The notes beneath the pieces are model-generated. The model ran no database searches. It saw nothing but the letters and a program-made list of their open reading frames with translations, and was not told the DNA's origin. The translations under genes and the position numbers were made by a program. From Pseudomonadota bacterium (lineage in GTDB: Bacteria > Pseudomonadota > Gammaproteobacteria > Burkholderiales > Thiobacillaceae): 64,000 nt of DNA. Location: contig JAJZPR010000008.1 of the NCBI GenBank assembly GCA_021847835.1, forward strand, positions 48,663 through 112,662, written 5' to 3'. Below are positions 43,445-54,027 of the stretch, one piece after another. Within the stretch, counting starts at the first letter, position 1. Every line of letters begins with the position of its first letter.

Positions 43445-44962
43445 TTACGCAAAGCTGTCGCTGTTAAGGCTTACCCTCAACTCTCCTTCGTCCAGCGGTT
43501 CTTCCGAGTTTATTTGATGTTGCAGCACCGCAAGATCGGCTTCGGAGGCATCCCTGCCTTCGCGTGCGCGCTGCGTGATGCGCGCTTTCAGAATCTCGAC
43601 CGGCACCGGAAAATCGAGGATGCGGAATTCGATGTTCCGGGCCTTCGCCACTGCGCGCAGCAGGTCGCGCTGCCAGCGCGCGAGGAAGGTGGCGTCGACG
43701 ACCACCGGCCAGCCGGCATCGAGCAGGCTGCCGGCAAGTTCGGCAAGACGGGCGTAGGTCTGCCGAGTGGCGTCGGCGACATAGAGATTTTCCCCGATGC
43801 CGGAATGCGTCCTGGCCAGCGCATCCAGCCCTGCCATGCGCTTGCGCTCGATGTCGGACCGTATCCTGATCGCCCCGGGCTTCTGCATGAGCTTGCGGGT
43901 GGCCGTGCTCTTGCCCGAACCGGACAGGCCGTGGGTGATGTTCAGGCTGATGCGCATGGGTTCGGTGAGCCGCAAGGCCAGGTCGAGCAGCGCGCGCACT
44001 TCACTCAGCGCCGCCTCGCGCTCGGCGCCTTGCAACTGGCCGCAGCGGATGGCCGCTACCTTGGCGCGCACCATGGCGCGGTAGACCGCGTAGTAGCGCA
44101 GCAGCGCCAGCCCCGCGTAATCGCCGGTCTCGTCCAGCCACAGGTTGAGGAACAGCCAGGCCCACTCCTCATGGCCGCGTTGCAGGAGGTCCATGTAACA
44201 GAAGGCAATCTCCGACTGGACATCGATCCAGCGCAGCTCGGGATTGAACTCGATGCAGTCGAATACCAGCAGTTCGCCGTCCACCCAGGCCAGATTGCCC
44301 AGGTGCAGGTCGCCGTGGCATTCGCGCACGAAACCATTTTGCTTCCGCGCCGCCATCAAGGGCGCGAGGCGGGCGTGCTCGCGCTCGCTCCAGCGATGCA
44401 GGGTGTCGAGCAACGCGCGGTCGCCGGGGCTTTCAAGGTAGGGGGCTATCTGGACAAAGTTCTGCGCCACCGGTTTCCACAGCAGTTCCGCGCTGCCCCA
44501 GGGGCCGTTTGCGGGCGCGACGGCGCAATTTTCCAGATGAAAGCGGGCGAGGGTGGCGGCGATACGCTCGATGTGCTGTTCGCGCAAACCGCCTTCGGCT
44601 TCGAGCCGGTCGAGCGTGGCCTCGGCCGGAAACTGCCGCATCCGCACTGCGTATTCGAACGCCTCGCCGCTGCCCTTCACGCGCGGCGCCTCCGGCGTGC
44701 CGGTGATGGGGACCACGTCGAGGTAAACCTCAGGCGCCAGCCGTCGGTTGAGCCTTACTTCTTCCTGGCAGGCATACAGTCGCTTGTCCAGCGTGCTGAA
44801 ATCGAGAAAGCCCAGGTCCAGCGGTTTCTTGATCTTGTAGGCGTAGTCGCCGGTGAGCAGTATCCAGGAGATGTGCGTCTCGATCACCCGCGCCCGTTCG
44901 GCCGCGTGGCCGTAGCAGGCCGGATCGCGCAGTTTGCTAATCAGTTCGGGCAAATCGCTCAT
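43445..44962 (-). CDS. aminoglycoside-phosphotransferase-like domain fused to AAA/kinase domain
   Basis: N-term ECHGDLHLGNLAWVDGELLVFDCIEFN; C-term ITHGLSGSGKSTATRKLMQ. Confidence 0.88.
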   Translation of the reverse strand: MSDLPELISKLRDPACYGHAAERARVIETHISWILLTGDYAYKIKKPLDLGFLDFSTLDKRLYACQEEVRLNRRLAPEVYLDVVPITGTPEAPRVKGSGEAFEYAVRMRQFPAEATLDRLEAEGGLREQHIERIAATLARFHLENCAVAPANGPWGSAELLWKPVAQNFVQIAPYLESPGDRALLDTLHRWSEREHARLAPLMAARKQNGFVRECHGDLHLGNLAWVDGELLVFDCIEFNPELRWIDVQSEIAFCYMDLLQRGHEEWAWLFLNLWLDETGDYAGLALLRYYAVYRAMVRAKVAAIRCGQLQGAEREAALSEVRALLDLALRLTEPMRISLNITHGLSGSGKSTATRKLMQKPGAIRIRSDIERKRMAGLDALARTHSGIGENLYVADATRQTYARLAELAGSLLDAGWPVVVDATFLARWQRDLLRAVAKARNIEFRILDFPVPVEILKARITQRAREGRDASEADLAVLQHQINSEEPLDEGELRVSLNSDSFA

Positions 44963-44995
44963 GGATTCGCCATTGTATCCGCGGAAAAACCGCTC

Positions 44996-45406
44996 CTAGG
45001 AAAACCACCTCAAAAAAGCCGCGCCCGTCAGGGCCAGCCCAGCCAGCGCGGCCTGGGCCTGGAATGCCCGGGCCACCCATCCCCAGCCCCAGTCTCTGCC
45101 GCGTGCGAGCTGCCAGGCGGCAAGGAGGAATCCGGCCGCCGCCGCACACAGCTTGAGGACAAGGGCGCCGAGGGCGACGATGCTCAGGTCCGGCGCTTCG
45201 CCGTAGTAATAGAAGCTGGTTGCGCCGAACAGGATGCCGCTCAGGATTTGTGCGCCCCAGGCGCCCAGAATGATCCAGGCGAAAGGGCGGGCATATTCCT
45301 GCCGGGGCACCGGCCACAGCCAGAACACCGTGCCGCCGACGAGGATGGCGGCACCGAAGTTGTGCACAACCTGGGTCAGCGCATAGGCGAGGTTTTCCGG
45401 CAGCAC
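44996..45406 (-). CDS. small integral membrane protein (CopD-like)
   Basis: Four hydrophobic segments; MLPENLAYALTQVVHNFGAAILVGGTVFWLWPV. Confidence 0.5.
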   Translation of the reverse strand: MLPENLAYALTQVVHNFGAAILVGGTVFWLWPVPRQEYARPFAWIILGAWGAQILSGILFGATSFYYYGEAPDLSIVALGALVLKLCAAAAGFLLAAWQLARGRDWGWGWVARAFQAQAALAGLALTGAAFLRWFS

Positions 45407-45407
45407 A

Positions 45408-45752
45408 CTAGTTCACCGTCACGTTCACGCACTGTCCGACGCCGATGGGCACGTGAGCCTTGTTCACCACCTTCACGCAGATGTTGTGCTTGCCGCTTGC
45501 CAGGCTTTCCAGCAGGTAGCTGCCCTTGAGCTTGCGCAGGATGCCGACTTCCTTGTCATCCACGTAGACATGCACGTGATCGCCGCGCGGCCCGGGCGCC
45601 ACGTCGTAAACCAGACGGTTTTCGCCCATCGCGTCGAGGGTGGCGCCATTGGCGGGCGATGTGATTTTCACGCTGCCTTCGGCCAGGGCGGCCTGGGAGA
45701 AGACAGAGAGGGCGCCAATTGCGGCAACGGAAAGGAAATGTCTGCTGTTCAT
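45408..45752 (-). CDS. small periplasmic protein, Ig-like
   Basis: Signal peptide ...SVFSQAALAEGSVKITSPANGATL...GDHVHVYVDD...LESLASGKHNICVKVVNKAHVPIGVGQCVNVTVN. Confidence 0.65.
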   Translation of the reverse strand: MNSRHFLSVAAIGALSVFSQAALAEGSVKITSPANGATLDAMGENRLVYDVAPGPRGDHVHVYVDDKEVGILRKLKGSYLLESLASGKHNICVKVVNKAHVPIGVGQCVNVTVN

Positions 45753-45917
45753 GGTAAGGCTCCTTCAATCAGTTTTGAGCGATCGTTTCAACCGGGCGTA
45801 ATGCCGGTTTGGCCAGTATAGAGTTGCCCGGGGGAAAATGGTTCTCGGAAGTCCCCCGGCCTTGCCGGGCCCGCTGAAAATCCATGCGGCCTTGCGGGGT
45901 TTGCTAGAATCCCGCCC

Positions 45918-46604
45918 ATGCCACGATTCGTCGCTCTGATTCCCGCCGCCGGTTCCGGCTCCCGCATGGGAAACGAAATGCCCAAGCAGTATCTTCCGCT
46001 TTGCGGACGCCCCCTGATCGAGCACGCCGTGCGTGCGCTGGCGGCGCATCCGCGCATGGACAGGGTATATGTGGTGCTGTCGCCCGAGGATGCCTGCTGG
46101 GAAGGGCAGGGCATCCGGCACGAAAAACTGTCGGTGTTGCGTTGCGGCGGGGTAACGCGCGCGGAGTCGGTGAGCAACGGCCTGAAGGCCATTGCCAATG
46201 AAGTCGCCGCCGACGACTGGATGCTGGTGCACGATGCGGCGCGGCCCTGCCTGCGGCCCGAACATGTGGACCGCATGCTGGCGGAGCTTGCCGAGGACGA
46301 GGTGGGCGGCATTTTGGCGGTGCCGGTGGCGGATACCCTGAAGCGTGCCGAGGCCGGCCAGCGCATCGCGGAGACGGTGCCGCGCGAGGGGCTGTGGCAG
46401 GCGCAGACGCCGCAGATGTTCCGCCACGGTCTGCTGCTGAAGGCGCTGGAAGCCGCAGGCGGCGCGGTAACGGACGAGGCTTCGGCCATCGAGCGCCTGG
46501 GGCTCAAGCCCAGGCTGGTCGAGGGCGATCTCCGCAATCTGAAAGTGACTTACCCGCGCGACCTGGAACTGGCCGCGCTGATCCTGGAACATTGGGGCGC
46601 ATAA
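45918..46604 (+). CDS. ispD: 2-C-methyl-D-erythritol 4-phosphate cytidylyltransferase
   Basis: [32 protein letters not shown]. Confidence 0.96.
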   Translation: MPRFVALIPAAGSGSRMGNEMPKQYLPLCGRPLIEHAVRALAAHPRMDRVYVVLSPEDACWEGQGIRHEKLSVLRCGGVTRAESVSNGLKAIANEVAADDWMLVHDAARPCLRPEHVDRMLAELAEDEVGGILAVPVADTLKRAEAGQRIAETVPREGLWQAQTPQMFRHGLLLKALEAAGGAVTDEASAIERLGLKPRLVEGDLRNLKVTYPRDLELAALILEHWGA

Positions 46605-46609
46605 CGACA

Positions 46610-47089
46610 ATGGATATAAGAATAGGGCAGGGCTTCGACGTCCACGCCTTTGCCGAGCATCGCAGGCTCGTCATCGGCGGCGTGGAAATTCCTTACGCCA
46701 AGGGTCTGCTCGGCCATTCCGACGCCGACGTGCTGCTGCACGCGATCTGCGATGCGCTGCTGGGCGCTGTCGCGCTCGGCGACATCGGCAGGCATTTCCC
46801 CGACACCGACGCCAGGTTCAAGAACATCGATTCGCGCGAACTGCTGCGCGACGTGATGGCAAGAATCCGCTCCCTGGGCTGGCAGGTAGGCAATGTCGAC
46901 GCCACCATCATCGCGCAGGCGCCGAAGATGGCGCCGCACATCCCGGCCATGGCGGCGAACATCGCCGCAGACCTTGGCATTGATCAGGGCCGGGTCAACG
47001 TGAAGGCAACCACCACGGAAAAGCTCGGCTTCACCGGCCGCGGCGAGGGTATTGCTGCACAAGCCGTCTGCCTGCTGACCCGGGCATGA
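46610..47089 (+). CDS. ispF: 2-C-methyl-D-erythritol 2,4-cyclodiphosphate synthase
   Basis: [14 protein letters not shown]...[36 protein letters not shown]. Confidence 0.97.
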   Translation: MDIRIGQGFDVHAFAEHRRLVIGGVEIPYAKGLLGHSDADVLLHAICDALLGAVALGDIGRHFPDTDARFKNIDSRELLRDVMARIRSLGWQVGNVDATIIAQAPKMAPHIPAMAANIAADLGIDQGRVNVKATTTEKLGFTGRGEGIAAQAVCLLTRA

Positions 47090-47616
47090 GCCAGCCCACC
47101 CATCAGCGCATGTTCTTCGCCTTGTGGCCAAGCGAGGAAGTCCGCCGCGCCCTGTGGCAGGCGAGCGGCAAGCTGCACCAGGTATGGAGCGGCCGCCGCA
47201 CCAAGCCGGACACCCTGCACATGACCCTGGTGTTCCTGGGCGACGTCGAACTGGCGCGGCTGGACGAACTGCGCAAAGTGGCCGCGAGCATGGACACGCG
47301 CCGCTTCGGCCTGAACCTGAATCATGCCTCCTGCTGGCGCCACAACAAGGTGGGGTTCCTGAGCCCGCAGGAAAGCCCCCCCGAATTGCTGCGGCTGGTT
47401 TACGGGCTGGAAGACAACCTGGAAGCGGCAGGTTTTGCTTTTGACGAGCGCTCTTACAAGCCGCACCTCACCCTGCTTCGCAACACGCGCTGCACCACGC
47501 AGGTGCCGTTGGCGCCGATACAGTGGGATATCGAGGAGTTCGTGCTCGCGGGTTCGTCGCTGACGGACCACGGCCCCAGCTATCAGCTGCTGGGGCGCTG
47601 GCCGTTGAAAGCCTGA
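47086..47616 (+). CDS. thpR: RNA 2',3'-cyclic phosphodiesterase (2'-5' RNA ligase family)
   Basis: [11 protein letters not shown] and KPHLTLLRN (two HxTx motifs). Confidence 0.9.
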   Translation: MSQPTHQRMFFALWPSEEVRRALWQASGKLHQVWSGRRTKPDTLHMTLVFLGDVELARLDELRKVAASMDTRRFGLNLNHASCWRHNKVGFLSPQESPPELLRLVYGLEDNLEAAGFAFDERSYKPHLTLLRNTRCTTQVPLAPIQWDIEEFVLAGSSLTDHGPSYQLLGRWPLKA

Positions 47617-47620
47617 AGAT

Positions 47621-48061
47621 TTAGAGACAGACGCAGGAGGCCAGGTGCCGGGCCAGTTCCTTGTCGCTGGCACGGGTATAGTCCTTTTCCAGTTTGCCGG
47701 AAACAAGGCCTTTCACTGCATCGTTCAGGCGCCCGTTAAGCTGCCCCAGAAAAGCGGGCGGCGCCACCAGCACCAGTCGGGCGAAGCGATTGCCGACGCG
47801 GCCGGCATCGAGTTCGCGCGCCAGCTCCAGCGCGAAAACTTCGGCCTCATGTTCCTTTGGCATGGTGGCCGGCACGAAGGCGCCATGCCCATTGCCGGCG
47901 CCGGGGTTGTGGCCGGGCCGGTCGGAAACAAGATCGAGATTTTTTTCCCGGCTTTGCGGGTGTTCGAATTCCTTGACGATTTCGAGTCCCTTGTTGGGGC
48001 CCGTGTTCTTGAAGAGTTTTCCAGATGATGCATTGCTGACCAGAATCCAGGTGGTGCTCAT
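47621..48061 (-). CDS. host attachment family protein
   Basis: TTWILVSNASSGKLFKN...FARLVLVAPPAFLGQLNGRL. Confidence 0.8.
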   Translation of the reverse strand: MSTTWILVSNASSGKLFKNTGPNKGLEIVKEFEHPQSREKNLDLVSDRPGHNPGAGNGHGAFVPATMPKEHEAEVFALELARELDAGRVGNRFARLVLVAPPAFLGQLNGRLNDAVKGLVSGKLEKDYTRASDKELARHLASCVCL

Positions 48062-48120
48062 TCATGCTCCTTCACGTCAGGTTGGAATAAAAACGGCTAC
48101 TCCAGTTTCAGGCTAGCAGT

Positions 48121-49173
48121 TCAGGCGATTTTTTCCAGAATGGCATCGGCAAGGCGATCGAAGTCGCCTGGGCTGGTGCCGGACAGGGTGAATTCGAAGT
48201 TGTCCGCGCGTTCGCCGTAGTTTTTGCCCAGGGATTTCCGGTAGGCGGGGTCGTAGTGGTTTTCCAGCATGTCCTGCACGAATTCGGCCCAGCGCCGCTG
48301 CCGGATGAGTTCGTTCCAGCGTTCGACCGTTTCATGGCCGCGCAGCGGCGAGAGCAGCGAAATCTGTTCCAGCAGGGTTTCAGGGGAGGAAAGAAAATGG
48401 GCGTATTCCTCCAGCAGCAGCTTTATGCGGTGCTCCATGGCAACTTCGAGCCAGATGCTTCGGCCGGAGCGGATGGCTGCAAGCAGGGCATCGGGCACGC
48501 GCAGCCTGCCGATTTTCCTGCTTTCGGACTCGACGAACACGGGCCTGGCCGGATCGAACTGCTTCAACTGCCACCAGATCGAGCTTTCCAGCCATTTCTG
48601 GCCCGGTTGCGGCTGATTGGGCAGGTCGCCCAGCAGCGAACCGCGGTGCGCGGCCAGGGCTTCGAGGTCCAGCACCTGCGCCCCCTTGGCCTGGAGCGCT
48701 TGCAGCAGCCGGCTCTTGCCGCAGCCGGTGGGGCCGCAGATGACGCGAAAGCCGAGTCGCGCGGGCAGGGTGTCGAGCTCGGCCACCACGGTGCGCCGGT
48801 AGTTCTTGTAGCCGCCGTCCAGCTGGCCGGCCTTGAAGCCGATCTTTTGCAGCACATGCGCCATCGCGCCGCTGCGGTTGCCGCCGCGCCAGCAATAGAT
48901 CAGCGGCTTGTAGCCGACCGGCTTGGCAGCGAAGTACCGCTCCAGGTGGTCGGCGATGTGGCGCGAGACCAGGGCGGCGCCGGCCTTCTTGGCTTCGAAG
49001 GCGGACACCTGCTTGTGCAGGGTGCCGACCCGCGCCCGTTCTTCGTCATCCAGCACCGGAAGGTTGATGGCGCCGGGGATGTGGTCTTCGGCGTATTCGC
49101 TGGGCGTGCGCGCGTCGATAATTTCCGTGTATTCGGACAATTGTGCTACGGTTGCGACGCCTGTGTTTTTCAC
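48121..49173 (-). CDS. mnmH: tRNA 2-selenouridine synthase (GTG start proposed)
   Basis: Rhodanese domain YCWRGGNRSGAMAHVL; P-loop CGPTGCGKSRLL. Confidence 0.93.
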   Translation of the reverse strand: MKNTGVATVAQLSEYTEIIDARTPSEYAEDHIPGAINLPVLDDEERARVGTLHKQVSAFEAKKAGAALVSRHIADHLERYFAAKPVGYKPLIYCWRGGNRSGAMAHVLQKIGFKAGQLDGGYKNYRRTVVAELDTLPARLGFRVICGPTGCGKSRLLQALQAKGAQVLDLEALAAHRGSLLGDLPNQPQPGQKWLESSIWWQLKQFDPARPVFVESESRKIGRLRVPDALLAAIRSGRSIWLEVAMEHRIKLLLEEYAHFLSSPETLLEQISLLSPLRGHETVERWNELIRQRRWAEFVQDMLENHYDPAYRKSLGKNYGERADNFEFTLSGTSPGDFDRLADAILEKIA

Positions 49174-49188
49174 GACAATTAGTGACTT

Positions 49189-50226
49189 ATGAGTATTCGA
49201 CTGACCGAATTGTCCCATGGCGGCGGTTGCGGCTGCAAAATCGCGCCGGGCGTGCTGCGGGAAATACTTGCCCAATCTCCCGCCGCGACAGGGTTTGCCG
49301 ATCTGCTGGTGGGAACGGAATCGAGCGACGATGCAGCGGTCTACCGATTGAACGACAGCCAGGCCATCGTCGCCACCACGGACTTCTTCATGCCCATCGT
49401 CGACGATGCGTTCGACTTCGGGCGCATTGCGGCCACCAATGCCTTGTCGGATATCTACGCCATGGGCGGCAAGCCGCTGTTTGCCCTGGCGATCGTCGGC
49501 ATGCCGGTGAACAAGCTGCCGACCGAGGTCATTCGCCAGATACTTGCCGGCGGCGAGTCGGTCTGCAAGACCGCCGGCATCCCCATCGCCGGCGGGCATT
49601 CCATCGATGCGCCGGAGCCCATCTATGGCCTGGTCGGCATCGGCGTGGTGCATCCGGACAAGATCAAGCGCAATGACCGCGCCCAGCCAGGCGATGCACT
49701 CGTCCTGGCCAAGCCGCTGGGCATCGGCGTGTTCGCCGACGCCATGAAGAAAGGCAAGCTTGGTGCAGAAGGCTATGCCCAGATGCTGTCTTCCACCACC
49801 CAGCTCAACACGCCGGGCATCCTGCTGGCCGAACTGCCGGAGGTGCATGCACTGACCGACGTCACCGGCTTCGGCCTGCTGGGGCATCTGCTGGAGATCA
49901 CCCGCGGCGCCGGCCTGGGGGCCGACATCCGTTTTGCCGATCTGCCGGTGCATCCACTGGCGTTGGAACTCGCCCAGGCCGGTTTTGCGCCTGGCGCCTC
50001 GGAGCGCAACTGGGCTAGCTACGGGCACGAGGTGCGCCTGCCGGAAGGCATGGCCGAATGGCAGCGCAAGCTCTTGTGCGATCCGCAGACCAGTGGCGGC
50101 CTGCTGGTTGCGTGTGAAAGGGAAGCGGTGCCTGCCGTGCTCGCGGAAATGAGCCGGGAGGGATTCGCACAGGCCCGGGTAATCGGGCGGCTGGAGCGGG
50201 GAAGCGGAGTGAAAGTGTCGCTCTGA
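49189..50226 (+). CDS. selD: selenide, water dikinase (Cys-type active site)
   Basis: LSHGGGCGCKIAPGVL; DDAAVYRL; LVLAKPLGIGV; TDVTGFGLLGHLLE. Confidence 0.95.
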   Translation: MSIRLTELSHGGGCGCKIAPGVLREILAQSPAATGFADLLVGTESSDDAAVYRLNDSQAIVATTDFFMPIVDDAFDFGRIAATNALSDIYAMGGKPLFALAIVGMPVNKLPTEVIRQILAGGESVCKTAGIPIAGGHSIDAPEPIYGLVGIGVVHPDKIKRNDRAQPGDALVLAKPLGIGVFADAMKKGKLGAEGYAQMLSSTTQLNTPGILLAELPEVHALTDVTGFGLLGHLLEITRGAGLGADIRFADLPVHPLALELAQAGFAPGASERNWASYGHEVRLPEGMAEWQRKLLCDPQTSGGLLVACEREAVPAVLAEMSREGFAQARVIGRLERGSGVKVSL

Positions 50227-50251
50227 CCGCAACCCGGGGGCGGCCGGATGC

Positions 50252-50280
50252 GACAAAGCCCCGGGAGGCGGGGCTTTGTC
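50252..50280. terminator. stem-loop after selD
   Basis: GACAAAGCCCCGGGAGGCGGGGCTTTGTC. Confidence 0.75.
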
Positions 50281-50289
50281 ATGTCGAAT

Positions 50290-50508
50290 TCAACTTGCTG
50301 GCGACTTTGCGTTTGCCTCGGCATTCGCCCGGCGATCGCCCTTGCGGCGATCCATGGTGATTCCAGGCGGCAAGCCCGCATTGGGATTGACCCGCCGGTC
50401 TCTCAGGCGACGCTCCAGCGGTATGAATTCAACCTCGTAAGAGGGAAGATCATCACCGGGCATGATTTTGTCCCTTTCAGCCTTGCGGCTGGCTATAGCA
50501 TATAACAA
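50290..50508 (-). CDS. small hypothetical protein
   Basis: MPGDDLPSYEVEFIPLERRLRDRRVNPNAGLPPGITMDRRKGDRR; charged, coding-like; start uncertain. Confidence 0.45.
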   Translation of the reverse strand: MLYAIASRKAERDKIMPGDDLPSYEVEFIPLERRLRDRRVNPNAGLPPGITMDRRKGDRRANAEANAKSPAS

Positions 50509-50665
50509 TTATAGGCTGGCGGCCCATCCGGGCAACAATAATCAAGCATTCTTTTCAAAAAAAGACGAATGGCAGATATTGTGTTGCAAGCCGAACACAT
50601 TTTCCAGCTGTTGGGGTTTGGGCCTGCCAGAGCCCCCTTGTCCGCTTGCGCTTTGGAGTGGATGG

Positions 50666-51112
50666 TTATTTTCCTTCACGTAGCAGGCGCTGTTTCTCGC
50701 GCTGCCATTCGCGCTCTTTTTCGGCTGCGCGCTTGTCATGCTGTTTCTTGCCCTTGGCGAGCCCGATTTCGAGCTTGATGCGGCCCTTGGAATAGTGCAG
50801 GTCGAGAGGCACGAGGGTATAGCCGGCGCGTTCGACCTTGCCGATCAGCTTGCTGATTTCGGCCGTGTGCAGCAGGAGCTTGCGCGTGCGCGTGGGGTCG
50901 GGGTGGACATGGGTGGAGGCGGTGGGCAGGGGGCTGATGTGGCAGCCGATGAGGAACACCTCGCCCTTTTTTACCACCACGTAGGATTCCTTCAGATTGG
51001 CCCGTCCGGCGCGGATGGCCTTGACTTCCCAGCCTTCCAGCACCAGCCCGGCCTCGTGCCTTTCCTCGATGAAATAGTCGTGGAAGGCTTTTTTGTTCTC
51101 GGCAATGCTCAT
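50666..51112 (-). CDS. smpB: SsrA-binding protein
   Basis: [45 protein letters not shown]. Confidence 0.96.
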   Translation of the reverse strand: MSIAENKKAFHDYFIEERHEAGLVLEGWEVKAIRAGRANLKESYVVVKKGEVFLIGCHISPLPTASTHVHPDPTRTRKLLLHTAEISKLIGKVERAGYTLVPLDLHYSKGRIKLEIGLAKGKKQHDKRAAEKEREWQREKQRLLREGK

Positions 51113-51164
51113 GGCCGGCAAGGTTTCCGTAAAATGGCGATTTTACTTTGTTTCCGTCACAGGC

Positions 51165-51602
51165 ATGGCCCAGGTCAATAAAAGCGTGCTGGTCGAGCAT
51201 CCGGCCGGCGCGATGTTCATGCTGGTCGACCGGGTAGAGGACTATCCGGCCTTCCTGCCCTGGTGCGGCGGCACGGAGGTGAAATGGCGCGACGAGCAGA
51301 TCACGGTCGCCACCATCCACATCGACTACATGGGCGTGAAACAAAGCTTTACCACCGAAAACAGCAAGCAGGCGCCGAACGAGATGAACCTCAACCTTCA
51401 GGACGGGCCGTTTTCCCATCTGCAGGGCCACTGGCGCTTTTTCGCCCTGAGCGAAACCGCCTGCAAGATCGAGTTCGCCCTCAGTTACACTTTTTCCAGC
51501 CGTGTGCTGGAAACGCTGCTCACCCCCGTGTTCCACCACATCGCCAACACCTTCGTGGATGCCTTCGTGAGCCGGGCCGACAAGGTGCTGGTCGCAACAT
51601 GA
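51165..51602 (+). CDS. ratA: RatA/Coq10-like START-domain protein
   Basis: KSVLVEHPAGAMFMLVDRVEDYPAFLPWCGG; TPVFHHIANTFVDAFVSRA. Confidence 0.92.
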   Translation: MAQVNKSVLVEHPAGAMFMLVDRVEDYPAFLPWCGGTEVKWRDEQITVATIHIDYMGVKQSFTTENSKQAPNEMNLNLQDGPFSHLQGHWRFFALSETACKIEFALSYTFSSRVLETLLTPVFHHIANTFVDAFVSRADKVLVAT

Positions 51603-51931
51603 ACGGGGCGCGCATGATCCGCGTCGAAGTGTCCTATGCGCTGCCCCACGTGCAGGCGCTGGTTCCGCTGACCGTGCCGGAGGGCACCACGCTGGAACAA
51701 GCGGTGAAACTGTCCGGCATACTCGAAAAGTTTCCCGAGATCGATCTGCCGAATGCCAAGGTAGGCATCTGGAACAAGGTTTCCGAATTGTCTGCCGTGC
51801 TGCGGGACAAGGATCGCGCGGAAATCTATCGCCCGTTGATCGCTGATCCCAAGGAAGTGCGGCGCAAGCGCGCGGAGGAGGGCAAAGCCATGAAAAAGGG
51901 CGGCGGCGATCTGGCGGATCAGCCGGGCTAG
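51599..51931 (+). CDS. rnfH: RnfH (RatB) family protein
   Basis: IRVEVSYALPHVQALVPLTVPEGTTLEQAV; IYRPLIADPKEVRRKRAE. Confidence 0.9.
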   Translation: MNGARMIRVEVSYALPHVQALVPLTVPEGTTLEQAVKLSGILEKFPEIDLPNAKVGIWNKVSELSAVLRDKDRAEIYRPLIADPKEVRRKRAEEGKAMKKGGGDLADQPG

Positions 51932-51950
51932 GCTTGCGCGGTCAAGACAG

Positions 51951-51976
51951 GAACGGGGGCCCTAAAGCCCCCGTTC
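51951..51976. terminator. stem-loop between convergent rnfH and lipoprotein gene
   Basis: GAACGGGGGCCCTAAAGCCCCCGTTC. Confidence 0.75.
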
Positions 51977-52004
51977 TTTGCCGCTTGAAGTGACGAGAAG
52001 CGGA

Positions 52005-52328
52005 TTACAGGTCCTTGAGTTGCAGGGCCGGGTAGTTGGCCTGCTGCATGCCCAGCTTGGCGTGATCCTGGGCTTTCTGCGCGTTGCTGATGACGGCTGC
52101 GCTGTCACCCTTCTTGGCAGCCTCTTCAGCAGCCTTGAGAGCGCTGTCAGCCGTGGTCCACAGGGCGTTCTTGGCCTTGGCTTCCTTGACCGCGGACTGG
52201 GCGGCAGCCAGGGATTCCTTGGCCTTGTCGGAAATCGCGGGGGCGTCGGACTTGGCGGTCTCTTGCGTGGCGCAGCCGCTCAGGGCCAGCAGGGATGCGG
52301 CAGTCAGGGCGAACAGGACTTTGCGCAT
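52005..52328 (-). CDS. small alanine/lysine-rich lipoprotein
   Basis: Lipobox LLALSGCATQ; helical KAKESLAAAQSAVKEAKAKNALWTTADSALKAAEEAAKKGD. Confidence 0.75.
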   Translation of the reverse strand: MRKVLFALTAASLLALSGCATQETAKSDAPAISDKAKESLAAAQSAVKEAKAKNALWTTADSALKAAEEAAKKGDSAAVISNAQKAQDHAKLGMQQANYPALQLKDL

Positions 52329-52554
52329 TACATCTCTCCTCTCGGTTTATTGGATTGAAAACTATAACGGCTCAAGGCTTGGATTTGTCGTTGCCCTGTC
52401 CGGATGCCCAAAATTAGCCCTTTGCCGCGCCCGCGTCAATCCATTTGACGTTTTTTTGCGGTGGTAGATTACGACCACGCAAGGCGGCAGCAGGATGTAT
52501 TTTGTCGGCGCCCGGCCATCCCGTATAATCCGCTTTTGCCAAGGAAACAAAGCG

Positions 52555-54018
52555 ATGCGCGTTCTACAAAAAGCTCTGACCTTCGACGATGTCCTGCTCG
52601 TTCCCGCCCAGTCAGACATTCTTCCGCGCGATGTCAGCCTCAGGACCCGCCTGACGCGCGCCATCAGCCTGAACATCCCGATCATTTCCGCCGCCATGGA
52701 CACGGTGACCGAGGCGCGCCTGGCCATTACCCTGGCGCAGGAAGGCGGCATCGGCATCGTGCACAAGAACATGAACGCGAAAGCCCAGGCGGCGGAAGTC
52801 GCCAAGGTCAAGCGCTTCGAGTCCGGCGTGGTCAAGGATCCGATGACGATCTCTCCCGACATGGCGGTGCGCGAGGTGATGGAACTGTCGCGCCGGCTCA
52901 AGTTTTCCGGCCTGCCGGTGGTGGATGCGAGCGGCAAGGTGGTGGGCATCGTCACCAACCGCGACCTGCGCTTCGAGACCAATCTCGACCAGCCGATTGC
53001 CAACATCATGACCCCGCGCGAGCGCCTGGTCACGGTGAAGGAGGGCGCCAGCTTGGAAGAGGCCACCGCGCTCTTGCACAAATACCGTCTCGAGCGCGTG
53101 CTGGTGGTGAACGACACCTTCGAACTCAAGGGCCTGGTCACCGTCAAGGATATCCAGAAGGCCACCGAGCACCCGCTGGCCTGCAAGGACGAGCAGGGCC
53201 GCCTGCGGGTGGGCGCCGCCGTCGGCGTGGGCGCCGACAACGACGAGCGCATCGAACTGCTGGCTGCGGCCGGGGTGGACGTCATCGTGGTCGACACCGC
53301 CCACGGCCATTCCAGGGGCGTGCTGAAACGCGTGGAGTGGGTGAAAAAGCGCTTCCCGAACGTACAGGTGATCGGCGGCAACATCGCCACCGCCAAGGCC
53401 GCCACCGCGCTGGTCGAGCATGGCGCGGATGCGGTCAAGGTCGGCATCGGTCCCGGCTCCATCTGCACCACACGCATTGTGGCCGGCGTGGGCGTGCCGC
53501 AGATTTCCGCCGTGGCCAATGTGGCCGATGCGCTGTCCGGCACCGGCATCGGCATCATCGCCGACGGCGGCATCCGCTTCTCTGGCGACATCGCCAAGGC
53601 GTTGGCGGCGGGCGCGCATTGCGTCATGCTGGGCGGCCTCCTGGCCGGCACCGAAGAGGCCCCGGGCGAGGTCGAGCTCTACCAGGGCCGCTCCTACAAG
53701 TCCTACCGCGGCATGGGCAGCCTGGGCGCCATGCAGCAGGGCTCCAAGGACCGCTATTTCCAGGATGCCGAATCCAATGCCGACAAGCTGGTGCCGGAAG
53801 GCATCGAAGGCCGCGTACCCTACAAGGGCAGCGCGCTCAACGTGATCCACCAGCTGATCGGAGGCGTGCGTTCCAGCATGGGCTACCTCGGCTGCAACAG
53901 CATCGACGAGATGCACGAGAAGGCAGAGTTCGTGCAGATCACCGCCGCCGGCATCCGCGAATCGCACGTGCACGACGTACAGATCGTGAAGGAAGCGCCC
54001 AACTATCGTGTTGAATAG
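52555..54018 (+). CDS. guaB: IMP dehydrogenase
   Basis: [18 protein letters not shown] domains; [20 protein letters not shown]. Confidence 0.98.
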   Translation: MRVLQKALTFDDVLLVPAQSDILPRDVSLRTRLTRAISLNIPIISAAMDTVTEARLAITLAQEGGIGIVHKNMNAKAQAAEVAKVKRFESGVVKDPMTISPDMAVREVMELSRRLKFSGLPVVDASGKVVGIVTNRDLRFETNLDQPIANIMTPRERLVTVKEGASLEEATALLHKYRLERVLVVNDTFELKGLVTVKDIQKATEHPLACKDEQGRLRVGAAVGVGADNDERIELLAAAGVDVIVVDTAHGHSRGVLKRVEWVKKRFPNVQVIGGNIATAKAATALVEHGADAVKVGIGPGSICTTRIVAGVGVPQISAVANVADALSGTGIGIIADGGIRFSGDIAKALAAGAHCVMLGGLLAGTEEAPGEVELYQGRSYKSYRGMGSLGAMQQGSKDRYFQDAESNADKLVPEGIEGRVPYKGSALNVIHQLIGGVRSSMGYLGCNSIDEMHEKAEFVQITAAGIRESHVHDVQIVKEAPNYRVE

Positions 54019-54027
54019 GGATCGGGA

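Noticed and set aside
52612-53973. 453-aa minus-strand ORF opposite guaB
   Set aside because: Antisense artefact; guaB is certain
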